Assembly (NCBI GenBank): GCA_001799565.1
Contig: MGTS01000029.1
Span: 1 to 64,000, forward strand
Source: Elusimicrobia bacterium GWA2_51_34
GTDB lineage: Bacteria > Elusimicrobiota > Elusimicrobia > Elusimicrobiales > UBA9959
Reading direction: 5' to 3'
DNA length: 64,000 bases
Part shown: positions 1-9,900 of the stretch, in pieces
Layout: each line of letters opens with the position of its first letter
Position numbering within the stretch: the stretch's first letter is position 1
The notes under the pieces: generated by a model
Seen by the model: the letters and a program-made list of their open reading frames with translations, nothing else
The model's database searches: none
What the model was told of the DNA's origin: nothing
Made by a program: the position numbers and the translations under genes

Positions 1-3000
1 CGGCATTACTGCCGTTGCCGCCGCCGCTGCCGAAACCGGCTGCCCCGGAAATCCCGCCGGCATATCCTAATCCATCCACATTTACGCTTGAGCCCGGCTG
101 AATATCCATATTGCCGGCAACATTCAGATTCACAGCATATAACCGGTTCCCGCCTGAATTAGCCATGGCCGTAATTTTAGAACCGCTCCGCAGCGTCAGG
201 TCACCTATGAAAGTCAGCGTCGTTGTGCTTTCCTGCTGTAATGTCGCGTTGTCAAACGCAAAATCGCTTATCATCGTTAAACTGCTGATCGCCAGCGTAT
301 TTGTCCCCGCAAACGAAGCGTTTGAGGTGATAATAGGTGTTACGCTGTTATCAAAAGCCAGTTTGGCGTTCGTCATGCTTAGCGTGCTGATTATTAGAAC
401 TGATGTTTCGGCTATCGCGGAAGTGATAGGTGTGGTACCGGCGAAAGTATAGAGGGTATTTACGATCAACTGCGTCTCACCGCGGTTGTCCACGTATATG
501 GTGCCGGCTCCGCCATTTCCGCTAGGTCCAACGCCTGAATTAGCCGTCATGGCTAACGCGGCGGTGTTACTGCCTGATACGCGGATCGCGATCCGCCCGC
601 CGCCGCCTCCGCTACCGTTGTCCCAGCCGGGGGAATGTCCGCCATTGACCGTCACTATCCCATTCCCGCTCAGATTGCCCGCGTTTATATTAATCGTCCC
701 ACCCGCGCCTCCAGCTCCGCTGTTATTAACGCCGCTGTTGCCGTTGGCGCTGATGATGCCGTTGTGATTAAAAACTCCACCCACTGTCAGGATAACAGCG
801 CCTCCGCCATTCCCGCCTCTACCGTCGTAACATGACCCACCGCCGCCGCCGCTGCCCAGATCAGTCGGATTTGCCAGCAGATCATAGGCCGAACACCCAG
901 CATATCCAAAACAGTCACCCTGCCCGCCATGACCGGCGCCGGAGCCGAACCAGTAAGTGGCAATACCTTTGCCTGGACCGTACCCGGCCACCCCATGCGA
1001 ACCGCCCGCATAGCCCAGTCCATCAACTGTAATACTGGACCCCGATTCCATTACAAAATCGCCAGCCACTTCCAGATTCACAACACTTCGCTTTAGATCC
1101 GTGTTGGCCGTGTGCTCTATTTTAGATCCGGCCAGCATATACAAATTGGCGGCATGAATAGGTTCGGTTGTACCCTGGGTTAATACAGCATTCCTGTTAA
1201 GCGTCAGGTTGCCGGTGAAAGTGATGCCGGTGGAAATAAGCAGAATGGGCGCGGACAGCCCTTGCGCGTCGCCTAATGCCAAAGAATGGAACGCTGTCGG
1301 TGAGCTGATATTTATTGTATCCCTGGTGGCCAAAACTACGGTGTCGTTAGCAGTCGGTAATTTACCATTCAGCCAGTTAGCGGGGTTACTCCAGTTACCG
1401 TCGCCGGCAAGACCGGTCCAGGAAATATTTTCAGGCGCTTGTCCGAAAAACGCCTGGAACGTATGGGTGGCTTCTGTATTGTCAACGTTATCCACACCGT
1501 AATACACGATCTTGTGAAAACCTTCAGCCAATGTGAATGTGCTTTGGAATACTGTAAAAGCCCCGCCATCCAGGCTAAACAGTACGTTCTTTAACCCGGA
1601 CGCCACGCCGTTTGATTCCGGGTCGGAGCTTATAAAGCTTATGTAATGGTCGGTTGAAACAACCAGATTCCCCTGCGCATCAGTTGTGCTGGAGCCATAT
1701 ATGTGAATTTCGGTCACCGGTGACGTGTTATCCACGGTAATGCTGGAAGTTTTTACAGCCTCTGTATTGCTGAAAGTGTCCACGCTGTAATATTTCACAA
1801 CATGGCCGCCCTCGCCCGCTACGCTGAAAGTCCCGGCATAAATCATGAAGGTGTCCGAATCCACGGAATAATGTAAAGCCTCCACATCGCCCAACCTGTC
1901 TCCCAACACTGCCGCGTCGTCATAAGCACTCAGGCTTATGGCTGTTTTTGAAGTTATATATATTTTATCCTCTACCCTATACTCTGCCCCCTCTACCCGT
2001 AATTCCGTCACCGGCGGCAGAGAGTCCACAGATTTTGTCCGCAGAATGCCCAAATCAACATAGGGGGTCTCCACCCCGGCCGAATTCCTGGCCTTGGCGT
2101 GCGCGTAATAAGTGGTGTTCGGCGTAAGGCCGCTAAAGGTGTATTCGGGCTGATTAATCCAACCGCTTTCCCCCGCCACCGGCAACCAGCCGGCTATTGT
2201 GGAAATCTGTATAAAGTACTGCGTCAAACCATTGTTAGCTTCGGCGTTCCAGGTTATGGTGAAACTGGAAATGAATATCTGTGAAGCAATTATCTGCCCC
2301 GGAGGCGCGGCCAGGGTCAGCGCGTGCCCAAGCAGGACCTGCTCTGAAGTTACCAGGGTTTCAATGTTCCTTGTTATGCCATGGAAAAAATAGGTGGTGT
2401 TGGGCATAAGCCCTTCAAATACATAAGAACGGTCAAACGAGTCCTTGAAAGGCGCGGCAAGGACCGCCGGTGCAAATGTGTCAGTATCGGCCCATATGCC
2501 GTATTCAATGGGCAGGTTATTATTTCCGCCGGACCAGTTTACTGATACCGCGGACGAACTTATAGAACCAACTACTAAGTTCACAGGCGGGTTAGGGAAT
2601 ACATACATCTCCGCCAGATTTGACCCCTGGGATATATTGCCGCCGGTGTCCTGAAGCCACAGTTTTAAATAATAAGTGGCGTTGCCGGCAAGATTTTTAA
2701 CCAAATAGGTTTGCGCCGCTCCGGGCGCGGTATTGGTGGCAAAGCTGACCTGCGCTAAAGCCGGGTCAAAGGCCGATGTCGGGCTGGTTGCAGCCTGTAT
2801 AAGATATTTTCCGCCCACTATAGTTCCGGAACTGGCGTCTTCACCGGTAGCGCTCCAGTTAAGCCCGGCCTGACCGCCTATGGGAACAGAAAAGGCGTTA
2901 AGGTCGGCTATGGGCGCGGGGGCCGCGTCCAGTGATTCACGCGAAAAATTAAGGGTATATTCCGCCATGGATGGCGGGTTATAATCCACCAGGTTAAGGC

Positions 3001-4306
3001 GGTAAGAATACACTTTTGTATCTTTATCAAAATGCTTGGATATCCAGATATTATTTGTGCTTATGGTTTTGCCGTCATTGCGTACAGCGGACACAAGCTT
3101 GGCTTTACCGTCCTGGGGGGCCGCCACGGAAGTAAACACCCACAGGTTAGAACCGTAAGGTTCGGTGAATCTGAGCTTTGCGGAGGTATTTGCGCCGCTG
3201 ATATCGCCAATAAGCTCGCTTTCCAGATGTGCGACCTGTATAGGCGTGGGCTGGTCGGATTCCAGTATAACATCGGGCTCTACATGTCCGCCGCCTTTAA
3301 GCAGTTCTTCAATGCTGCCGCGCGGCATGGTGGTGTTTACAAGGAAATCAAATTGGCTGTCGTGCCCCGGCAGGTCCACCAGTACATCTTTTATAAGCGT
3401 ATAGGTGGTAACGTTCTGTATCAGCGAGGTAAGCGCGCCGCCCAGTTCCGCGCTGTGGGTGAAGGTGGCCGTAAATTGGGTGAAACGGCCTGAAAGCGTG
3501 GTGGACATTATCCAGGCGGCCTGTTTAACCCCGCCCGCGAAAACGTCTCCAAACGGAATCAGGAGAGTGTCCGGAATTTTCTTGTCACCCACATAAGTCC
3601 CCAGCAGTTTAAAATCTATGGCAAGGCCCTGCTTATTCTCAATTATTTCCGGCTGGCCGGAATTTATCTGGAAGTTTTTGGCCGGGCCATACCCCACATT
3701 GGTTATTCTAACACCCAGCGGAAAAGGCTCAATGGGCTCTATAGTGTCCGTCAAAGGTTCATCCGCGAAAACTTCAAACGGCAGAACATATTCAAGTTTC
3801 AGAACCGGCTGCGGCTTTACGGTTATAAAATCTTCAAAAGTGGAAATGGAATAGTAAACGCCGTTAAGCTTGTATGAGATATCGGCCTTCACGGAATACT
3901 TCATCCCCAGCGGATTTATGCTGCCCGTGCCGGTGCTTGGAATTATAAGCCAGTGTATGGTGGCGGTGCTGGTCGGTTGGATAATGCCGGTGCCGTCAAC
4001 GGCATTTATATTTTCTTTGGAACTTATCTTTACAAAGAACATCCCGTCGGCTGAATGGCCGGCTGGGTCCTTTATAATCACATTTACGCGGAAACTCTCA
4101 AGCCCGTAAGCGGGGTATTGGTTGGTCACTTCAAGGGCGGCATCAAAGGCTTCCCTTTCAAGCGTGGCTTCCTGTTTTATCTCAAGGCGGACCTCGGCGC
4201 ACAAAGTCTCCTGGGCGGCGGCTTTCGCTCCGGGCAAAAGGCTTAAGCTCACGCCTAAAATAAGCGCGGACAAATCCGGTTTAGCCTTTCCCCTTCTGTA
4301 AATCAT
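1..4306 (-). CDS. Secreted surface protein with FN3/Ig-like modules and Gly-rich repeat modules (partial, runs off left edge)
   Basis: Open minus-strand frame from ATG at 4306 (MIYRRGKAKPDLSALILGVSLSLLPGAKAAAQ, signal peptide) toward position 1. Absent from the ORF track because it has no stop in the window. I spot-checked the frame at 2-500, 1020-1100 and 1920-2290 without finding stops. FN3-like segments (QPEYTFSGLTPNTTYYAHAKARNSAG) and Gly-rich segments (SGGGGGRIAIRVSG) are present. Confidence 0.8.
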   Translation of the reverse strand, partial: MIYRRGKAKPDLSALILGVSLSLLPGAKAAAQETLCAEVRLEIKQEATLEREAFDAALEVTNQYPAYGLESFRVNVIIKDPAGHSADGMFFVKISSKENINAVDGTGIIQPTSTATIHWLIIPSTGTGSINPLGMKYSVKADISYKLNGVYYSISTFEDFITVKPQPVLKLEYVLPFEVFADEPLTDTIEPIEPFPLGVRITNVGYGPAKNFQINSGQPEIIENKQGLAIDFKLLGTYVGDKKIPDTLLIPFGDVFAGGVKQAAWIMSTTLSGRFTQFTATFTHSAELGGALTSLIQNVTTYTLIKDVLVDLPGHDSQFDFLVNTTMPRGSIEELLKGGGHVEPDVILESDQPTPIQVAHLESELIGDISGANTSAKLRFTEPYGSNLWVFTSVAAPQDGKAKLVSAVRNDGKTISTNNIWISKHFDKDTKVYSYRLNLVDYNPPSMAEYTLNFSRESLDAAPAPIADLNAFSVPIGGQAGLNWSATGEDASSGTIVGGKYLIQAATSPTSAFDPALAQVSFATNTAPGAAQTYLVKNLAGNATYYLKLWLQDTGGNISQGSNLAEMYVFPNPPVNLVVGSISSSAVSVNWSGGNNNLPIEYGIWADTDTFAPAVLAAPFKDSFDRSYVFEGLMPNTTYFFHGITRNIETLVTSEQVLLGHALTLAAPPGQIIASQIFISSFTITWNAEANNGLTQYFIQISTIAGWLPVAGESGWINQPEYTFSGLTPNTTYYAHAKARNSAGVETPYVDLGILRTKSVDSLPPVTELRVEGAEYRVEDKIYITSKTAISLSAYDDAAVLGDRLGDVEALHYSVDSDTFMIYAGTFSVAGEGGHVVKYYSVDTFSNTEAVKTSSITVDNTSPVTEIHIYGSSTTDAQGNLVVSTDHYISFISSDPESNGVASGLKNVLFSLDGGAFTVFQSTFTLAEGFHKIVYYGVDNVDNTEATHTFQAFFGQAPENISWTGLAGDGNWSNPANWLNGKLPTANDTVVLATRDTINISSPTAFHSLALGDAQGLSAPILLISTGITFTGNLTLNRNAVLTQGTTEPIHAANLYMLAGSKIEHTANTDLKRSVVNLEVAGDFVMESGSSITVDGLGYAGGSHGVAGYGPGKGIATYWFGSGAGHGGQGDCFGYAGCSAYDLLANPTDLGSGGGGGSCYDGRGGNGGGAVILTVGGVFNHNGIISANGNSGVNNSGAGGAGGTININAGNLSGNGIVTVNGGHSPGWDNGSGGGGGRIAIRVSGSNTAALAMTANSGVGPSGNGGAGTIYVDNRGETQLIVNTLYTFAGTTPITSAIAETSVLIISTLSMTNAKLAFDNSVTPIITSNASFAGTNTLAISSLTMISDFAFDNATLQQESTTTLTFIGDLTLRSGSKITAMANSGGNRLYAVNLNVAGNMDIQPGSSVNVDGLGYAGGISGAAGFGSGGGNGSNA

Positions 4307-4381
4307 TTTCCCCTATCCTTCCTCAGCCTTTAGCTGCTTTTTCAACCGTTGAACCGCTGAACCGTGAACCTAAGTAATCCC

Positions 4382-5116
4382 CTATTGCCCTGTTTCCAGC
4401 GGATATTTTTTCGCCGACCACACCTGTATGCCGCCGGACAATTCTTTTACTTTAAATCCCTTCGCCGCCAGTGCCCGCGCCGCATCCCCGGCCCTTCCGG
4501 CCTGTCTGTCGTAAACCACCCACTCGGTATCTTTTGAAAGGTCGGCGCTTGCGGCTGCCAAACCTTCAAGCGGGATATTTTTCGCGCCGGGCAAATGCGC
4601 TATTTTAAATTCGTTTTCGGGCCTTGCGTCTATTATGCCCATGGTTTTATCCGTCAGCCGCTTGCGCACCTTGGCGGGCCGCACACTGGCAATGGTTATA
4701 ACCTCGCTTTTCTTTTCCACCCCGGCGGCGGTTTCCACCGCAAAACCTTTGGCTATCCAGGCGGCAATACCGCCCTCAAGCACCTGAATATCCTTATAAC
4801 CGGCTGTTTCAAGCGTTTTAGCGGCCAAGTGGCTTAGCGGACACTTGTCATTGCCGCAATACAATACCAAAGCCCCTTCCTTGGGGAGATTCGCCTTATC
4901 CACAATGTTATAAGGCGCGTTAACAGCGCCCGGGATGTGGCCCTTTTGGAAATCATACCCGCCGCGCACATCAACAATGGTCAGTTTCTCAGCTTTATTG
5001 ACAAACATTTCGTTTAGTTTTTCAGCGGAAACAATAGTTATCCCGCAATACCCGTTAATAGCAATGGCACATAACCCCGAGATTAAAACAAACTTGGAAA
5101 TCAGTTTGTTAAACAT
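4382..5116 (-). CDS. Exported protein with two rhodanese domains
   Basis: 244 aa; signal peptide; two rhodanese-like repeats (VDVRGGYDFQKGHIPGAVNAPY...LYCGNDKCPLS and IDARPENEFKIAHLPGAKNIPLEG). Confidence 0.85.
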   Translation of the reverse strand: MFNKLISKFVLISGLCAIAINGYCGITIVSAEKLNEMFVNKAEKLTIVDVRGGYDFQKGHIPGAVNAPYNIVDKANLPKEGALVLYCGNDKCPLSHLAAKTLETAGYKDIQVLEGGIAAWIAKGFAVETAAGVEKKSEVITIASVRPAKVRKRLTDKTMGIIDARPENEFKIAHLPGAKNIPLEGLAAASADLSKDTEWVVYDRQAGRAGDAARALAAKGFKVKELSGGIQVWSAKKYPLETGQ

Positions 5117-6018
5117 AGCATCTCCTTTTGAGGTTCACAGCAAATTACAGGCCGCCCCAAATATACAGCCGCCGGCGTAGCGGTATTTAAAACCATTTTC
5201 GGCTTCAAAAAATTCAGCATAAACATCCCTTCATCCAGGCACGCGGACAATTCTTCGCAAGCCGGTTTATTAGCCCGAAGCCATGTTTTAATTTCCCTCA
5301 TTCCCCTTTCAATAACACCCTGGTCCTGCGGGCAATGCGGGCGTATTCTGTGAGCCGTTATGCCGTTCTCCGCCAGCAATCCTAGCCATTGCGCGCATGA
5401 AAACACTTTCGCCCTGTCGGATTTGATAATGAACGGCCTGGCTTCATATCGCTCAAGGATATCCCGCAGACAATCCGTAACGTCGTTGCCCGTTGGCGGA
5501 GCGTTAAAAATATACCAGCCCAGATAAAATCTTGATGCCTCGTCCATAAAAAGCAAAATGAAAAACTTTTTCCCGCGAATTTTAAATTCCGTCCAGTCCA
5601 CGGACCAGACAATATTCGGCAGCTCCGCTGTTTTTAACATGCGGCTTTCCCGTTTTGTCCGGCAGGCGGTAAAATTCATCATACATCTGTGCGGCACAAT
5701 AATTTTCCGTATAGTAGTGGCGCTTAACATACCTTTAAGTGCCATTGAAATAGTTTCGGCGCACCAGGTGCCTTTGTAACGCAGATATATTTCAATAGCT
5801 TTAGCTTTTAACTTTGGATCCGCACGTTGTATAGGCAGCACACTGTTTTTTGTTATATTTTCATTTTTCAACCATATGTAAAAGTTCTTACGCGACAAAC
5901 CATAAGATTTGCAAAAAGAGGAAAGCGAAACACCCCGGGCTTTTTCTTTAGCCCAGGTTCCCAAATAAAGCTTGCGCTGATTAGCTTTGATTATTTTCCT
6001 TTCTTCACTTTTTGTCAT
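5101..6018 (-). mobile_element. IS-type DDE transposase (integrase core)
   Basis: 305 aa with N-terminal HTH and integrase-core residues (SVDWTEF, IKSDRAKVF, QGVIERGMREIKTW). Its 3' end overlaps the rhodanese start by 16 nt. Confidence 0.85.
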
Positions 6019-6031
6019 ATTTTTCGACCTT

Positions 6032-6343
6032 TTATGGTTGTGTCATTTCTGCTTTCGAATACACGTGCCTGTGTCTTATATTAAAACTTACCGCATAACC
6101 CGTCATCAGTCTGCGCATTAGTTCGGCCAAAGGCTTTTTTCCGCGCAGGATCAAAAGATGGAAATGATTGGGAATAAGACACCACGCCAAACATTTATTA
6201 CCTGTTCTTTCCAGGTTTGTCTTAAACCGTAAAATAAAATCCTCGCAATCATCTTTCTTAATAAAAAGCGCCTTTCGCTCATTGCCACGAGCGATTACAT
6301 GGTATAACTGCCCGGCTATATCTATTCTTCCATGTCTTGGCAT
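6032..6343 (-). pseudogene. Truncated REP-associated tyrosine transposase (RAYT/Y1_Tnp) N-terminal fragment
   Basis: 103 aa: MPRHGRIDIAGQLYHVIARGNERKALF...CLIPNHFHLLI...LMRRLMTGYAVSFNIRHRHV, i.e. Y1 transposase with HFH motif. Ends abruptly next to the DDE element; the C-terminal part with the catalytic Tyr is missing. Confidence 0.8.
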
Positions 6344-6447
6344 ATCATCTTCCTAAAGTTGGTCAACTAGTCAACAACGTCCCTTATCGTTCCCAAGTAA
6401 GACTGACCCCGTTGCCGGATACGTTTTCAACCGTGAATGACAAACCT

Positions 6448-6942
6448 TCAACTTTCTCGCGTTTTGTCATGTTTTTCCGTCCGCCCGACAGACATAATTA
6501 TATAAGCTATGGTAGCCCCAACAAAATAACCGAAAGGTAAAATTCCGATACTTAAAATAGGGACAAAAAGATACATGGCGAATATCATCATTTCCGCAGG
6601 TGATTGGTTTGCTGCGTGTTCATAAATATAATTGAACCATTCTATTGCAATGAATGCGCCCAAAACTCCGAAAGACCGCATGAAAAGTACGCCTTTGGAT
6701 AAATTAGAGCGTTTTAGTAAAAGTTTGAATATAATGGCAAGAACACCAAAAGGGAGTGAAAAGTAGATTAAAATCAAAAGTGTCCATATCAGATGTGAAT
6801 GAAGTGTTTGTAAATCCCATGGTGATTCTTTAGAGAACATATACTTAAAAATGATTACAATTACACTTCCGAATATCCAAATTAACCCTGTTAGCAAGTT
6901 TATTTTTTTGTTATAGGAAAGGGTCTTTAATATATTTTTCAT
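6448..6942 (-). CDS. Small integral membrane protein (about 4 TM), directly downstream of the giant FN3/PLA2-like gene
   Basis: The longer ORF 6448..7011 overlaps the upstream gene. Internal ATG at 6942 preceded by GGAG gives MKNILKTLSYNKKINLLTGLIWIFGSVIVIIFKY... with several hydrophobic helices. Confidence 0.7.
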   Translation of the reverse strand: MKNILKTLSYNKKINLLTGLIWIFGSVIVIIFKYMFSKESPWDLQTLHSHLIWTLLILIYFSLPFGVLAIIFKLLLKRSNLSKGVLFMRSFGVLGAFIAIEWFNYIYEHAANQSPAEMMIFAMYLFVPILSIGILPFGYFVGATIAYIIMSVGRTEKHDKTRES

Positions 6943-6964
6943 GACTAAAAGCTCCAGGTTCAAT

Positions 6965-9900
6965 TTACTGCTCTGAACAACAGGTACAGGCGTCTTTTTG
7001 AGCATCATCATATGCGCTGGAAGATGTTGGTAGCTTTATGGAACCAGGTAAATAGCCTGTATACTTAAGATACCAATACCATCCCTTAGTTGTACCCAAA
7101 CATTGGTTATAACAATCATTATTCGCTATCGGATTGCATCGGACTTGCATCCGGTTCCGAAGATCTTCATCCGCAAAATCTTTGGCGTTTTTATCCGTAT
7201 TGCATACTGCATACAATTTATCATGTTCATTGCAGTCTCCTGTAAAATCTATTTCTGAGGCACATTTTACAGGAGTAGGATTTAGTGGATGCGCAAGTGT
7301 GCCGCATCCATTAGGAGGAATTAAATTTCCGTTTGATTTACGATTTAGACAACTCAAAATACTGATTTCCCCACTTGCGACTTTTGCGTTTGTTTCCGCA
7401 CTATTGTCTCCTGTTGTATCACATCTTCCCGTTCCATCATTTTCTTGCACACAAACCGCTTTTTTACAGATATTATCGGATTTGCAACCAGAGCTATTAC
7501 TGCCATTAAACTTACAGGTTCCCCCCTGGCAACTTTGACATGGGGAGCACCCTATCGTAGTTCCCTCAATACATCCTCCCCCGCAGCCCATGTTTGCAGC
7601 TACCGCGCCCACCCTGGAGATATACCCCGCTCCCCACGCCGCAAACGTAAGCGGCCCGCCACCGCCTCCTGCGCCTCCACCTGTGCTTCCGGCTGGGCAG
7701 GTGGTGCCAAACAGCGCTTGCCAGGATTCTACTAATACATTTATCAATTTCCCCGCCGCGCAGTGGGTTTGGCATTTATGTGCTATCGTTGCCCCTTCGC
7801 AGGAAGCGTGCGCCAACGTTATCTTCACCGGAACTACTATAACCTGCCCGGGTTTTATCTCGCTTATGGTGGTAAACGGCAGCTCTATTTTTACAGCATC
7901 GGTGTTCTGTGGTTCAAGCTGAAAATTAAAAGCGGAGACCAGGCCTTTGTTCTCAACGGTGTATTGCGTGTATAAGGTTTGTCCCCCTTCCATCGCAATT
8001 GACATAAGCGGTGGGGAAATGACTATCGCGGGGGCCGGGACGTCCGTTCTAAACGTCATATCAAGCGTGAGGTCATATTTGTCTGTAATGGTGGTGGGCG
8101 TGACCGACCACTTATAAGTGACCATGGAAGTGGGCATTAATATGTCCATGGTCTTGTCCAGCCCGGGCTCAAGTTCCAACGTGCCGGAAGCGGGTTGTGC
8201 ACCGGCGGATTCAACACGGTAGGCGTAATTGCCGGAAGGAACGTCCCGGAACGGAGCGAAACCGTTAGCGTCCGTCTTTGCAGTTAAAGTTAGGCTATAA
8301 ATATCCAAACTGGTAAGCGTGATGTTCGCGCCGCCGACGAATCTTGTGGAATCCGTCGGGAACTTATCCGCGTTTGTGACGTTGAAGTAAATATTTGATT
8401 TTTTTGAAGACGTAACCGCTATCCCGACGTTTACGGGAACAGTTTCAAAGTTGTCGCTTATAAGCTCCACCAGCGGGTTCTGCGCGTAGGTTCTGTTAAG
8501 AAGCCCGGCAGGTGGATTTATTCTAAGTGTAAAGCTGACGTTACCTCCGGGCGGTATGTCTCCCAGGCTTTTAATCAGGCCTGTCATGCCGTCCACTGTA
8601 ACCCAGTCAAGCGTGGGAAGATTTACATTTACATTGGTCCAAGTGGAAAAGCCGATGTTTTCTACGGTGATTCTTTGGATTTTACTGTCCCCGGCCAGCA
8701 TCCCGATTTCAAAAGTTGGCGGCGTAAGCTTGGGGATAACCTGTGAGGGGACGACGTTTACGGTAATTGGAATGCTCCGCTCAAAGCCGTTACTATCCCG
8801 GGCCTTCAGGATTAGTTTGACCAAAGAGCTTGCCGAGCCGGATGTCACACAGGTTACAGTAAGCTTCATCTGGGTGCCGGGTTGTAAAGATTGGGCCGGC
8901 TGGCCGGGTGTAAGGCTAACCCCGCTGCCGGATACGTTTTCAACCGGGAATAACAACCCTTCAAGGGCTGTACCGCCGGTATTTTTCAGTATTACTTCAA
9001 ATGCGTAACTGGAGCCCTGCGCTATTGTAAGGGTATAATCCGTGTAGTTGAACGCAAAGCCTGTGATGGAAAAAGAAGAACTGGCGGCTTCCCCCACAAT
9101 CTCCGGGTGTCGCACACTTACGTCGTAAATCCCCGCCTCATCCGCTGTTGGGATGAAGTTAACCGAATATTCGCCGTTGCCGTCGGTCATGCTTGAAATA
9201 GTTCTGGCATAGCCGTTGTTAGTGATGGAAACGCTTACCGGGAAGGAGGATAAGATATTTTCCCAAACGTCTTTAACCTGCCCTTTTATCGTCACAGTAC
9301 TGCCCTGGTCGTAAATGGGTTGTTCCGTATAGATAGTGGCCTTATAGGGAACGGCCAGCTCGGTGCTCATGGTTTTGGAGGCTAAAGCCGACAGGCTAGA
9401 GTACTGTGGGTTATAATCAAGCGACCAAGCAAAACCGTTTACGGTTCCTATAACGGTCAGGCTGTCCCCAATTTCGGGCACAGCCAGGCGCAACGGCTCA
9501 AAAGTGTAATTGCCGCCCGCAGGCACCCTTATGAAATAGGCGGTATCGCCGCCGGTATTTAGTATATTGGCGTTTGTCTGCAAAAGCTCAGCCCGCGAAA
9601 GCGTAAACCCGGCCTGCGTTTTTAGCTCAACGGCCACCGCCGGCGAACCCCGAACCCCTAGCCCCGCGCCCCTGGCTGTCACTATATCCACCGGCGCTGA
9701 GCCACGGTTATTAAACTTAACGTTAACCTTGGAGTAAGCCCCCCGCACAAGGGCCTCGGCGGAGACTTCAACAACAGGTGCCGCAAGGTCCCTGACCGCC
9801 ATGGAGAATGTTCTTGCCATGCTGAACGCGGCATCCCCCGCCTGCGGCATGGTTAGTACCGCCTTGCCGGAAACACTATCAACCGAAGCGGTGCTTGTAA

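Noticed and set aside
6448-7011. Full-length 187-aa ORF beginning at 7011
   Set aside because: Its first 23 codons overlap the 3' end of the giant gene; the ATG at 6942 with SD-like GGAG is a better start.
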